Assembly: GCA_030430565.1 (NCBI GenBank)
Contig: JAUIKS010000041.1
Coordinates: 32,028-96,027, forward strand
DNA: 64,000 nucleotides
Source of the DNA: Polyangia bacterium
GTDB taxonomy: Bacteria; Myxococcota_A; Polyangia; Nannocystales; Nannocystaceae
Direction: 5' to 3'
A program made the position numbers and the translations under genes. Positions 53,051 through 61,992 of the stretch are shown piece by piece. The first letter of the stretch is position 1. The number at the start of each line of letters is the position of its first letter. The notes below the pieces were generated by a model. The model ran no database searches, was not told where the DNA came from, and saw nothing but the letters and a program-made list of their open reading frames with translations.

Positions 53051-55027
53051 ATGACCGAACAGCGCTGGCAGAGCGAGAGATTCGCGGGTCGCGTCCTCCT
53101 TGTCGACGGCGATCCGCGCGCGCGCGCGCGGATCGAGGCGGTGCTCGCGGAGCGCTGGCCCGTGCTCTCCGTGTCGACGATCGCGGAGGCCCGCGACGCG
53201 CTGGGCCGCGGCGGGGTCGCGGCGCTCATCACCTCAGCGACGCTGCCCGACGGCCGCGGCGTCGATCTTCTGAGCTGGTGCTACGAACATGTCCCGACGG
53301 TCGCGCGGATCGTCCGCGGCAGCGGGGTCGCGCTGCTCGCCGACGCCATCAACCGCGGGCGGGTGTTTCACGCGCTCAAAGAGCCGCTGGTCGACGCCGC
53401 GCTGATCGACGCGGTCGGCCGCGCGATCGAGCGCTATCAGCTCGAGAGCGGGGCCCGCAGCTCGCAAGAGCGCTACCGGGAGCTCTTCGAGCTCGCCCAG
53501 GTCGGGCTGCTCTGCGCGACCCCAAGCGGCCGCTTGCTCGAGGTCAACCAGGCGCTCGCGCGCGACCTCGGGCGCGAGGGCGTCGAGGCGCTGATCGGCC
53601 ACGAGCTGGCGATGCTTGTCGTCGACACGACCCAGTGGGAGCGAGCGCTCGACGTGCTCGGCTCGGGCGCGGCGCTCTCGGACTTCGAGCTCGCGCTGCG
53701 CCACAGCGGCGGCGAGCCGGTCTACTTCCTCGTCAACGCGGAGCTCCGGCGGCTCGGCACCGGCGAGCACGTGCTCGAGGCCTCGCTGCTCAACTACACC
53801 AACCGGCGCCAGCACGAGCAGGAGCGCCGCGAGCTGCACGAGCACCTGTTTCGGGTGCAGCGCACCGAGACCGTCGGCGCGCTCGCCGGGGGCATCGCGC
53901 ACGACTTCAACAACCTCCTGACGATCATCCTCAACTGCGCGTCGACGCTCGGCGAGCGCGTCGCGCACCGCCCGGAGCTCGCCGGCAGCGTCGGCTCGAT
54001 CCGCGACGCGGCCACGCGCGCCGCGAGCCTCACGACGCAGCTGCTGAACTTCGCCCGCGGCGGCGGCTCGCGCAGCGCCAAGCTCAAGATCAACGACTCC
54101 GTGCGCGATGTCGTCGGCTTGCTCTCCGAGACCGTGCGCCGCGGCATCGCGATCGAGCTGGAGCTCGGCGAGGAGCTCCCCGCGCTCGTCGGCAACAGCG
54201 ACGAGCTGCACCAGTGCATCCTCAACCTCTCGCTCAACGCCTGCGAGGCCATGGGGGCGCAGGGGCGCCTGACGATCGCGACGCGTCGCGGTCGCTGGCC
54301 GCGGACCGGCGCGAGCTCGCACGCCGCCGCCAAGCCGGGCGACTACATCGAGGTCGTCGTCGGCGACACCGGCCCCGGGATGAGCCCGGAGGTGCAGGCG
54401 CGGATCTTCGAGCCGTTCTTCACGACCAAGCGCAGGTCCAGCGGCGGCGCCGGGCTGGGGCTGGGCCTGGGCCTGGGCCTGGCGATGGTGCAGCGGATCG
54501 TCGAGCGTCACGACGGATCGATCGCGCTGCAGAGCGCGGTCGGCGAGGGCACGAGCGTGTCGCTCTTGTTCCCGATCCCGGCGGCGCGGCGAGGCCCGCC
54601 GCGGGCGCCGAAGCCGAAGCCCAAGCCCGCGCGTCCAGGGCCCAGCAGCTCGCTCATCATCCTCGCCGACGACGAGCCGGCGATCCGTCGCGTCGGCAAG
54701 CGAATCCTCGAGCGCGAGCGCTACAAGGTCATCACCGCCGAGAACGGCGAGGAGGCCGTGGCGCGCGTGCAGGAGCACCCCGAGGTCCTGCTCGTGATCC
54801 TCGACCTCGTCATGCCGGTGATGTCGGGCGAGGAGGCCTACGCGAAGATCCGTGAGTTCAACGAGGACGCGCGCTTCCTGCTGTGCACCGGGCACGCCGT
54901 CACGCGCAGCCTGCACAACATCCTCCGCGACGCGCGGGTCCGCCTGCTGCACAAGCCGTACTCGATCGCCGAGTTCACCGAGGCGGTCCGCGGCGTGCTC
55001 GAGGACTCGGGCGGCCGGCGGCGATAG
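53051..55027 (+). CDS. Hybrid sensor histidine kinase with a degenerate N-terminal receiver
   Basis: 658 aa, no membrane helix. N-terminal receiver-like domain (about 10-130): VLLVDGDPRARARIEAVL is normal, but the phosphoacceptor strand reads LITSATLPDGRG with no Asp at the usual place. PAS domain (about 140-265), HisKA with His284 (GGIAHDFNNLL), HATPase (about 335-515: NACEAMG, VGDTGPGM, GLGLGLGLA), and a C-terminal receiver (about 533-650) with DDEP, Asp585 (VILDLVMPVMSG) and the Lys in HKPYS. It fits the HK-REC type of cytosolic hybrid kinase in myxobacteria. The input is unknown. Confidence 0.93.
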   Translation: MTEQRWQSERFAGRVLLVDGDPRARARIEAVLAERWPVLSVSTIAEARDALGRGGVAALITSATLPDGRGVDLLSWCYEHVPTVARIVRGSGVALLADAINRGRVFHALKEPLVDAALIDAVGRAIERYQLESGARSSQERYRELFELAQVGLLCATPSGRLLEVNQALARDLGREGVEALIGHELAMLVVDTTQWERALDVLGSGAALSDFELALRHSGGEPVYFLVNAELRRLGTGEHVLEASLLNYTNRRQHEQERRELHEHLFRVQRTETVGALAGGIAHDFNNLLTIILNCASTLGERVAHRPELAGSVGSIRDAATRAASLTTQLLNFARGGGSRSAKLKINDSVRDVVGLLSETVRRGIAIELELGEELPALVGNSDELHQCILNLSLNACEAMGAQGRLTIATRRGRWPRTGASSHAAAKPGDYIEVVVGDTGPGMSPEVQARIFEPFFTTKRRSSGGAGLGLGLGLGLAMVQRIVERHDGSIALQSAVGEGTSVSLLFPIPAARRGPPRAPKPKPKPARPGPSSSLIILADDEPAIRRVGKRILERERYKVITAENGEEAVARVQEHPEVLLVILDLVMPVMSGEEAYAKIREFNEDARFLLCTGHAVTRSLHNILRDARVRLLHKPYSIAEFTEAVRGVLEDSGGRRR

Positions 55028-55044
55028 ACCGCCAGAACTCGAGC

Positions 55045-55653
55045 TCAGTAGCCCGTCGGGATCACGCCGTTGAGGCAGTGGATCGTGTTGGGCAGCCCGC
55101 GGCGGGACCACAGCGCCTTGCTCGGCCGCGCCGGATCGTCGCCCTCGACCAGCCCCTCGTGAATCGACCAGCTCGGGCGCTCGCCGGGCGCGAGCGAGTG
55201 CAGCCCGCTCTGCCACGGCCCGATGATGAAGGTGTGCCCCGCCACGCGCGCGTCGAAGAACTCGCTCCACGCCTGCGCGAACTCCTGCCCCGGGACCGCG
55301 CCGAGCGTCTCGCAGGTGCGAAACCACCAGAGCCCGCGCCCGCCCTTCACCATCCCGCGCCTGATCTTCGCGAGCGCCTCGTGGTGCGGGTGCGCGCGCG
55401 CGAGCGCCTCGCGGTCGAGCGCCTCGCGATCCACGCGCGCGAGCCCCCACTTCCCGTGACCCCAGAACTGAACCTCCGCGATCGGGGCGCGCTCGCCCAC
55501 GCGGCCCAGCCACGCGAGCGCCTGCTCCCACGTCGTCGCGCCGCACCAGGCGTCGAAGCGCCGCAGGCCGCGGTAGACCAGGCCGCCGGTCCACCACGCG
55601 TGGGTCAGCCCGGGCAGCAGCGCGCGGCCGCGGCAGGTGCGATCGTAGACCAT
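55045..55653 (-). CDS. Unknown protein, possible caspase-like fold with His/Cys dyad
   Basis: 202 aa, no signal peptide. VQFWGHGKWG (His66) follows a hydrophobic strand, and LWWFRTCETLGAV (Cys114) follows another. A strand-His-Gly then strand-Cys order is typical of clan CD peptidases (caspase, gingipain, CHAT, DUF4347). The remainder reads EFAQAWSEFFDARVAGHTFIIGPWQSGLHSL and ends NTIHCLNGVIPTGY. I infer a cysteine-peptidase-like fold; no peptidase has been shown here, and the dyad may be chance. I chose the ATG at 55653. It is convergent with the histidine kinase. Confidence 0.7.
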   Translation of the reverse strand: MVYDRTCRGRALLPGLTHAWWTGGLVYRGLRRFDAWCGATTWEQALAWLGRVGERAPIAEVQFWGHGKWGLARVDREALDREALARAHPHHEALAKIRRGMVKGGRGLWWFRTCETLGAVPGQEFAQAWSEFFDARVAGHTFIIGPWQSGLHSLAPGERPSWSIHEGLVEGDDPARPSKALWSRRGLPNTIHCLNGVIPTGY

Positions 55654-55783
55654 GACCCGAAGACCAGGTTGTTGATCCCGGGGATCATGGCCTCGCTTCC
55701 CTCGGCGCGCTCGCATATCCGCTGCTGCTCAGTGTACCACGCGGCCGTGACGAGCGCGGGCGCGCGTGGTATCTCGGCTGACC

Positions 55784-56692
55784 ATGAGCGTGGTCCTTCG
55801 GCTCGCCTACGACGGCGCCGCCTACCACGGCTTCGCCCGCCAGGGCGGCTCCGCGGAGCGTCGCCTCAAGACCGTTCAGGGCGAGCTCGAGCGCGGGCTG
55901 CAGACCCTCTACAAGCGGCCGGTGGAGACGCGCGGCGCGAGCAGGACCGACGCCGGCGTGCACGCCTGGGGCCAGCTCGTCGCCTTCGACCCCCCGTTCT
56001 CGATCCCGTGCCGCGGCCTGCTGCTCGGGCTCGCCAGCCAGCTGCCCGCCGACATCGTCGCGGTCGCGGCCTGGGAGGAGACGCGCCCCGACGGCGCGCC
56101 CGTGCAGCCGCGCTTCGAAAACCACGGCAAGCGCTACCGCTATCGGGTCCGCTGCGGGAGGCTGCGCAACCCCTGGACCGCGGGTCGCGAGTGGCAGCTC
56201 CCCGGCCCGCTCGATGTCGACGCGATGCGCGAGGCGGCGGGCCACCTCGTCGGGCGGCACGACTTCGCCAGCTTCCGCGCCGCCGCGTGTCAGGCCGCGA
56301 CCACGATCCGCACGATCAACGCCGTCGACATCGTGCGCGCGCCGCCCCGCGATCCCTACCCGGCCGACGACAGCGCGCTGCGTACACCGCAGGACGCCGT
56401 CCTCGAGCTCGACGTCGTCGGCGAGGCCTTCTTGCACAACATGGTGCGCATCATGGTCGGCACGCTCGTCGAGGTCGGGCGCGGGCTTCGGCCCGCGAGC
56501 GCGACGCCGGCGCTGCTCGAGCGCCCCGATCGACGGGCCGCCGGCGTCACCGCGCCGGCGCGCGGGCTGACGCTCGTCGAGGTGTTCTGGCGGCGCGGCG
56601 CCCCCAACCTCGCGAAGCGGAGGCCGCGGGCGGACGACATGTCCGATGAGTCAGGCGAGTCGAGCGTCGTCGCGCGCGACGCCGACGAGTGA
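55784..56692 (+). CDS. truA: tRNA pseudouridine(38-40) synthase TruA
   Basis: 302 aa. It converts uridines 38-40 in the anticodon arm of tRNAs to pseudouridine. Catalytic Asp56 sits in the signature GASRTDAGVHA; other motifs are LAYDGAAYHGFARQ, RYRYRV (KRYRYRVRCG), FASFRAAACQA and HNMVRIMVGTL. It is about 30 residues longer than E. coli TruA, mainly by a charged tail (ADDMSDESGESSVVARDADE) that overlaps the convergent ferritin-like gene by 42 bases. The ATG at 55784 is the natural start; an upstream frame extension to 55766 adds six residues only. Confidence 0.96.
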   Translation: MSVVLRLAYDGAAYHGFARQGGSAERRLKTVQGELERGLQTLYKRPVETRGASRTDAGVHAWGQLVAFDPPFSIPCRGLLLGLASQLPADIVAVAAWEETRPDGAPVQPRFENHGKRYRYRVRCGRLRNPWTAGREWQLPGPLDVDAMREAAGHLVGRHDFASFRAAACQAATTIRTINAVDIVRAPPRDPYPADDSALRTPQDAVLELDVVGEAFLHNMVRIMVGTLVEVGRGLRPASATPALLERPDRRAAGVTAPARGLTLVEVFWRRGAPNLAKRRPRADDMSDESGESSVVARDADE

Positions 56693-58039
56693 CGCGAGCG
56701 TCGGCCCGATCAGCTCGCGCCACGCGTCCCGACGCGCGCGCGCGCGCGCAGGGGCGCCGAGGCGACCGGCGCGCGCGAGCGCTTCATCATCTGGCTTATC
56801 AGACATGTCTTCATTCGGCTCGACGAGCGCGAGCAGCTCGGCGGCGCGGGCCTGGACCGCGCGGGTGACCTCGGCGCCGCCGCGTCGGCAGCAGTAGGCG
56901 ACGGTGGCCCACGCGAGCCCGGCGTGCCGCGCCTCGTCCTCCGCGATCGTCTCGAGCGCGGCGCGAGCGGCCGGATCTTCACAGGCCGCGGCGGCGCGGG
57001 CGGCGATCAGCGCGGCGATCGTCTCACCGACGCAGCCCTCGGCGAAGGTGTCACCGGCCAGCGCCGCGAGCCCGCCGCGTCGCGGCGCCATCGCGCGCGT
57101 CGGCAGCTCGCCCGGCTCGAACGACGCGTCCCGGCCGAGGGCGCGACGGGCCATGGCGAAGCACAGACGGGCGTGCTCGATCTCGTCCTGGGCGGCCGCG
57201 CGGCAGCCGGCGACGAGCTCCGCAGGCGCCCCGACCGCGAGCAGCTCGAGCGTGGCCCTGGCGAAGGCGGCGACGGAGGCGTGCTCCATCGCCGCGTCGT
57301 CGAGCCACTCCCGCGCCGCGCGTTCACGCACACGCCGAGGGGTCTCGAGCCCGGCGAGTCGCTCGTCCGCCGCGTCGGAGTCGGTCCACGAGGAACCCGG
57401 GCGCAGCGGCGCGACGACCCCCTCGGCGCGCGGGTCTTCGCAGTCGCCGTCCAGCAGCGGGCGACCGCTGCAGTAGTCGTACCAGTGGTAGCAGCACATC
57501 GAGTCGTCGCCGGTCTTCTCGCGCTCCTCACCGGTAGCGATCGGGTACAGGCGCCCCATCATCACCGGGTTGAGCGAGAGCCCCTTGACGCGGGCGTCGC
57601 TGGGCTTGACCGGCGGCTTGCTGCTGCCGCGCAGCTTCTCGGGGCAGCCGTTGATGCGCGGCGTGTCGTCGATCGCGAACATGTCCGCGACCGCGACCGG
57701 ACCGCACCAATCTCCGGAGGGACAGCCCTGTTCCTCCTCGCCGTCCGGATCAAAGGGATCGTTGCCCCACTCATCGGGTCGATCCGGCCCCGTCTCGCCG
57801 AACGCGCGGTCACCCTCGATCGTGTACACGCTGTCATCCAGCGGGAGCCAGAGGCGCGGGTCGACCGGTGGCTCCGGGGTCTTGGTGGGGATCGGCTTAC
57901 CGCTCGACTTCGCTGGCGGCCGCCCCGTGCTCGGGGCCGGATCACAACCTGTGAGCGCGAGTCCCAACCCCAGGGTCGCCAGCGGGAGGCTGGCCAGCGC
58001 CGCTTGGATTCGTGCGCGGAGCACCGCCGTATCGTGCAT
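56651..58039 (-). CDS. Lipoprotein with a ferritin-like diiron domain
   Basis: 462 aa. The lipobox ends at LTGC (Cys32). After a Pro/Lys linker, a region of about 150 residues carries eight or more cysteines (CPSGDWC, MCCYHWYDYC). Residues about 240-400 form a ferritin-like helical bundle with both diiron motifs: DDAAMEHASVAAF, DEIEHARLCFAMA (ExxH) and, in the second half, EGCVGETIAA, EDEARHAGLAWA (ExxH). Such domains store or oxidise iron, or act as peroxidases, in the periplasm. A lipoprotein with this fold is unusual. A TACCGT -10 lies six bases upstream of the ATG. Confidence 0.87.
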   Translation of the reverse strand: MHDTAVLRARIQAALASLPLATLGLGLALTGCDPAPSTGRPPAKSSGKPIPTKTPEPPVDPRLWLPLDDSVYTIEGDRAFGETGPDRPDEWGNDPFDPDGEEEQGCPSGDWCGPVAVADMFAIDDTPRINGCPEKLRGSSKPPVKPSDARVKGLSLNPVMMGRLYPIATGEEREKTGDDSMCCYHWYDYCSGRPLLDGDCEDPRAEGVVAPLRPGSSWTDSDAADERLAGLETPRRVRERAAREWLDDAAMEHASVAAFARATLELLAVGAPAELVAGCRAAAQDEIEHARLCFAMARRALGRDASFEPGELPTRAMAPRRGGLAALAGDTFAEGCVGETIAALIAARAAAACEDPAARAALETIAEDEARHAGLAWATVAYCCRRGGAEVTRAVQARAAELLALVEPNEDMSDKPDDEALARAGRLGAPARARARRDAWRELIGPTLASLVGVARDDARLA

Positions 58040-58045
58040 GCGCGG

Positions 58046-58051
58046 ACGGTA
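58046..58051 (-). promoter_or_regulatory. -10 element TACCGT, leaderless start of the ferritin-like lipoprotein
   Basis: On the minus strand TACCGT is followed by six bases (ccgcgc) and the ATG at 58039. This spacing, and no Shine-Dalgarno sequence, fit leaderless transcription. Confidence 0.5.
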
Positions 58052-58073
58052 GCACGAAGCCCGCCAGGTGCGC

Positions 58074-59936
58074 CTACGAAGCCGAACGGATCTTGCGCTC
58101 GAACCTGCCGCCCCGTTTTGATTCAGGGAACTCCAGCGCCTCGAGCGCGGTTTTGACGCAGGATTTAAAGCGCGGCGAGCCGCTGTGGACCGTGATCGAC
58201 TTGACGCTCCCAGCTGGGGTGACGTCGACCGCGACCCGGACCTCCGAGAGCATCCCGCCTGTGTACTTCCAGCAGTGCTCGCGCACCGCGTCGTCGTGAC
58301 GCCGGAACACGCGGTCGAAGGCGCGCCGGGGCAGCTTCTTGCGCTCTGGCTTGGGCGCGGCGCGAGCCGGCCGGTCGGCCGATTTCGTCACGGGGGCGCC
58401 GCGCTGGGCGGGCGCGGCGTCCTGCGCGGGCGGTTGTGCGGGCTCGTCGGTCGTGTCGACCGGCCGCGACACCTCGTGGTCTCGGCGGCGTTTTTGGGCC
58501 TGCGGCTCGGTCGCCTCAGCGTCGTCAGCGTCGTCAGCGCTCGTCGAGCCCGTCAGCGAGCCCGAGCGCGTGACCGAGCCGCTGAGCTGACTCGCCGTGC
58601 TGGGGGACAGCACGCGGAGCCCGAAGAACACGAGCAGGGCCGCGATCGTGACCGCGAGGAACATCGTCATCGCGGGCGTCAGGATCTGTCCGGTCTGCGC
58701 CTCGGCCGCGGCGGCGCTGGTTCCCGGGGTGACGTTCGCCGCGGACAGCGGCATGTACGTGACGATGAAGCTGTTGCTCGCCTCCGCGTTCGTGACGCCG
58801 CCGGTCGCCATCGGCGCGAGCGACGAGGCGACCGCGGCCGCGCGCGGGTCCTGGTCGCCGCGCCAGGTCAGCGGATCGCGGGCCAGCCGGTTCGCGATCA
58901 TCTGATTCGTCAGCGTCAGATCGATCACCACCTGATCGAGCGCGTCGTGGAACTCCGTCGCGTCGTAGAACCGCAGCTCTGGATCGTGCGCCATCGCGTG
59001 GATGATGATCGCCTCGAGCTGCTCGGGGATATCGGGGTCCGGGGAGTCTTGGACCAGCGACGCCGAGCTGCGGATTCGCTCGGCCCGCTTCGGGCGCCCG
59101 GGAAGCCGCTTGTCCCGCGGGAGCGGCCGCTCGGGCAGCTTGCCCGTGAGCAGCTGGTACATCAGCACCCCGAGCGCGTAGATGTCGACGCGGTGGTCGT
59201 AGGGCTCGTTGCGCAGCAGCTCGGGCGCCATGTAGGCCGGCGTGCCCAGCTGATCGAGGGTGTTCGGCTTGTTCGGCTTGCGCCTGGGGTCGTTGGCGTC
59301 GAGCGGCGTGGCGATGCCGAAGTCGAGGACCTTGATGAAGTCCGAATTGTTATCCCGGGTCACCCGAAAGCAGTTGGCCGGCTTGATGTCGCGGTGAATG
59401 ATCGCGTTGCGATGCGCCTCGGCCAGCGCCTTGCAGATCTGCTTGGCGATGTTGACCACGCGGATCCACGGCAGCGGGCCGTCCTCGTGCAGCGTCTTCT
59501 GGAGATCCGCGCCGTTGAGGTACTCGAGCACAAAGTAGACGTAGCCGTCCTCGGTCCGACCCGAGTCGGTGATGTCGATGATGTGGTCGTGACGCAGTCG
59601 CGACGCCGCCCGGGCCTCCTCGAGGAAGCGCCGGGCGTTCTCTGGGTCATCGGCGAAGCGCGGGTGCAGCACCTTGACGGCGACAGGCTTCTGGATCTCG
59701 ATATGCTCGGCCTTATAGATGAGGGCCATCCCGCCGATCCCGAGCAGCGCGCCCATGCGGTAGCGACCGCTGAACACGCAGCCCTCGAGATCCGGCGGGA
59801 GCCACGGCTTACGCCGGGGGACAACAAGTCGCCGCTTGGGCCTCGGGGCCTTGGAGGCGCCTCGGTCGCTCGCGGGTTCCAGATCGCCGACGCGGGGGTC
59901 ATTGGCCTGGAGTTTGTTCTCCGTGTTGGTCGGCAT
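58074..59936 (-). CDS. Membrane Ser/Thr kinase with an AgmX/PglI-type C-terminal domain
   Basis: 620 aa. Kinase domain (about 57-325): GIGGMALIY, VAVKVL, HRDIKPAN, DFGIAT, GTPAYMAPELL, DIYALGVLMYQLL. One membrane helix (about 415-440). The outer part is Ser/Thr- then Pro/Gln-rich, and the C-terminus (about 535-615) reads HCWKYTGGMLSEVRVAVDVTPAGSVKSITVHSG and CVKTALEALEFPES, the TonB-like AgmX/PglI fold common in myxobacterial gliding and TonB-linked proteins. The start is the ATG at 59936; an open stretch extends further upstream, but its composition is not coding-like. The sensor domain may contact an envelope partner. Confidence 0.93.
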   Translation of the reverse strand: MPTNTENKLQANDPRVGDLEPASDRGASKAPRPKRRLVVPRRKPWLPPDLEGCVFSGRYRMGALLGIGGMALIYKAEHIEIQKPVAVKVLHPRFADDPENARRFLEEARAASRLRHDHIIDITDSGRTEDGYVYFVLEYLNGADLQKTLHEDGPLPWIRVVNIAKQICKALAEAHRNAIIHRDIKPANCFRVTRDNNSDFIKVLDFGIATPLDANDPRRKPNKPNTLDQLGTPAYMAPELLRNEPYDHRVDIYALGVLMYQLLTGKLPERPLPRDKRLPGRPKRAERIRSSASLVQDSPDPDIPEQLEAIIIHAMAHDPELRFYDATEFHDALDQVVIDLTLTNQMIANRLARDPLTWRGDQDPRAAAVASSLAPMATGGVTNAEASNSFIVTYMPLSAANVTPGTSAAAAEAQTGQILTPAMTMFLAVTIAALLVFFGLRVLSPSTASQLSGSVTRSGSLTGSTSADDADDAEATEPQAQKRRRDHEVSRPVDTTDEPAQPPAQDAAPAQRGAPVTKSADRPARAAPKPERKKLPRRAFDRVFRRHDDAVREHCWKYTGGMLSEVRVAVDVTPAGSVKSITVHSGSPRFKSCVKTALEALEFPESKRGGRFERKIRSAS

Positions 59937-60367
59937 ACGTTCGAGCGTTGAGTGTGACTGGTGTCGTCCGCTACGAAGATTGCAGTACCACGGATTATGC
60001 CGACGCGAGAACCGCGGGAAGCGCTCCCTGGTGTTGAGGAACCTGCGTTTGCGCCGTTCGCTGTGGATCGTGTTCCTGACGGTGTCGAGAGACCGGTGTG
60101 CAGGGACGCTTCGTCGTGATTCCCTGGGAAATCGCCCTGCATCGGTGCGCTGTGGACAACATGTGAATTGAGTGTGGGGCGGCAGACAGCTTGTGCAAGT
60201 TGTGAGGCTGCTCGTGAAAATTTCAGAGGAGATCTCAGCGGGATCGGATCGACGCGCCATGTCCGCGTAGTTCTTGTATGTACAGCGATGGGCCGGACAA
60301 CGAACGTGAGTCCAACCATGTTTTGGCCCGGTTGCCTCCCGCGCGTCCGCCGGGCTAATTCGCTGGT
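59937..60367. other. Divergent intergenic region, less GC-rich than average
   Basis: 431 bases between the third kinase and the VWA lipoprotein. It is visibly richer in A+T (for example 60196-60235), as befits a regulatory region. The right end contains the TTGCCT/TAATTC promoter. An aacatgtgaattg at 60159 and a tgtatgtacagcg around 60275 are noted, but neither is symmetrical enough to call. I see no gene. Confidence 0.5.
60332..60361 (+). promoter_or_regulatory. Promoter TTGCCT-N18-TAATTC, leaderless start of the VWA lipoprotein
   Basis: The -35 TTGCCT (60332-60337), an 18-base spacer and TAATTC (60356-60361) lie six bases before the ATG at 60368. It is the best -35/-10 pair of the window and again points to transcription starting on the start codon. 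Confidence 0.5.
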
Positions 60368-61687
60368 ATGGGCTTGCAAATGTCGATGCGTGGGTTGTCT
60401 GTTGTTGTTTGGCCTGTGCTCTTGGCCGCACCGGTTTCACTCGCGCTCTCGGGTTGTACGGGCGGCGAACGGGAGTCGAGCACGGACGCGCCGGGCTTCG
60501 TCACCTCGGCGACCAACAACCAGAACACCACGATCACGACGTCGCCGGCCTCGGGCAGCGGCTCGAGCTCGCAGGGGGCGTCCTCCGGCGGCATGTCCGG
60601 GGGGACATCTGGAACGAGCGGCTCAACCGGGGACGACAGCGCGACCACCGAGCCCGACCCGACCGCGACCACGACGAACACCACCAACACGACGAACACC
60701 ACCAGCAGCTCGACGACCTCGGGCGACCCGACGACCGAGCCGGAGACCACGGGCGAGATGATGGCCTGCGGCGCCATCGAGGAGACCGCCGAGGTCGAGC
60801 CGCTGCCGGCCGACATCATCTTCGCGGTCGACACCTCCGGCAGCATGAATATCGAGTTCAACTCGGTGCAGAACAACATGAACGCGTTCTCGTCGCAGAT
60901 CGTCAACAGCGGCGTCGACGCGCACGTGGTCCTGATCTCCTCGAACGACATGTGCATCGCCGCCCCGCTCGGCTCGGGCAACTGCCCCTCCGACACCAAC
61001 GAGGACGGCGGCTACCTGCACGTCATGGAGGGCGTCGGCAGCAACAACGCGTTCGACAAGATCCTGCAGACGCAGCCGATGTACGCGGACTTCCTGCGGC
61101 CCAACGCGCTCAAGCACGTGATCGTCGTCTCCGACGACAACGCGAACATGAACGCCAACACCTTCAAGAGCTCCTTCGAAGACTTCGGCCCCGAGTACGA
61201 GGGCTTCCGCTTCCACGCGATCGTCGGCCTCAACGACGCCGACGATGTCCTCTGGTGCATCCAGAACGCGATCTGCTGCGCCTTCGTCGCCAACGAGGGC
61301 TCCCAGTACAAGAACCTCGTCGGCCTGACTGGCGGCTTGCTCGGCGACCTCTGCGACCAGGAGTTCGGCCCGATCTTTAACGAACTCTCCACCGTCGTCG
61401 TCGACGACGCCGAGCTGCCCTGCGAGTTCCTGATCCCCGAGCCCGACGGGATGGACATCGACTTCGGCAAGGTCAACGTCGAGCTCGACGTCGACAACAA
61501 CCCGGTCGAGATCCCCAAGGTCGACGACCTCGCCGGCTGCGACGACGTCGTGGACGGCTGGTACTACGACGACAACGACAACCCCGAGATGATCAACCTG
61601 TGCCCTGATACCTGTGCCAAGGTTCAGGGCGACGAGAACGCGGGGATCGATGTCAAGTTCGGCTGCGAGACGCTGATCCCCGAGTAA
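60368..61687 (+). CDS. VWA-domain lipoprotein
   Basis: 439 aa. Lipobox ALSGC (Cys30), a long Ser/Thr/Gly/Asn linker (about 34-130) and a VWA domain (about 145-330). The MIDAS DTSGS lies at about 155 (IIFAVDTSGSMNIEF), with HVIVVSDDNANMNA further on. C-terminal acidic beta region (about 340-439) with several Cys (CDDVVDGWYY, NLCPDTCAKVQ). MIDAS domains bind divalent metal and proteins. The linker overlaps a perfect TGTC-N6-GACA dyad (60594-60607). In-frame ATGs at 60380 and 60386 are alternative starts. Confidence 0.9.
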   Translation: MGLQMSMRGLSVVVWPVLLAAPVSLALSGCTGGERESSTDAPGFVTSATNNQNTTITTSPASGSGSSSQGASSGGMSGGTSGTSGSTGDDSATTEPDPTATTTNTTNTTNTTSSSTTSGDPTTEPETTGEMMACGAIEETAEVEPLPADIIFAVDTSGSMNIEFNSVQNNMNAFSSQIVNSGVDAHVVLISSNDMCIAAPLGSGNCPSDTNEDGGYLHVMEGVGSNNAFDKILQTQPMYADFLRPNALKHVIVVSDDNANMNANTFKSSFEDFGPEYEGFRFHAIVGLNDADDVLWCIQNAICCAFVANEGSQYKNLVGLTGGLLGDLCDQEFGPIFNELSTVVVDDAELPCEFLIPEPDGMDIDFGKVNVELDVDNNPVEIPKVDDLAGCDDVVDGWYYDDNDNPEMINLCPDTCAKVQGDENAGIDVKFGCETLIPE

Positions 61688-61992
61688 GCGGGACTACGCT
61701 CGAGTCGAGATGTGCGCGGATCGCCCGGATCCGGCGCGACGCTCGCTCTCGCGCCGGTTTGGCACGCCGTCAGGGTCCTCGGCCGGCGCGGGTCCGCGAT
61801 CGAGCGCCTACAGCCCGCACGATCCCGGCGAACGCACGGGATCAGGTGACGGGCTGCCAATCCAGATCGCTACATTAACAAAGTTATCAAGAGCCCTCTT
61901 GGTCAGGCAGAAGGTTTTTCGCCGCTTCGTCGAACAGCTTGCGAATCCGCGCCGTCGCTGCGAGACTCGCGCTGCTCAAGCGGAGGCTATGC
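61688..61992. other. Intergenic region before the FHA gene
   Basis: 305 bases. The first half is ordinary GC-rich sequence. At 61866-61920 a clear A+T-rich stretch (tacattaacaaagttatcaa) marks a probable promoter, though no canonical hexamer pair can be picked with confidence. The leader ends in GGAGG (61982-61986), six bases before the GTG at 61993. I see no gene or structured RNA. Confidence 0.5.
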
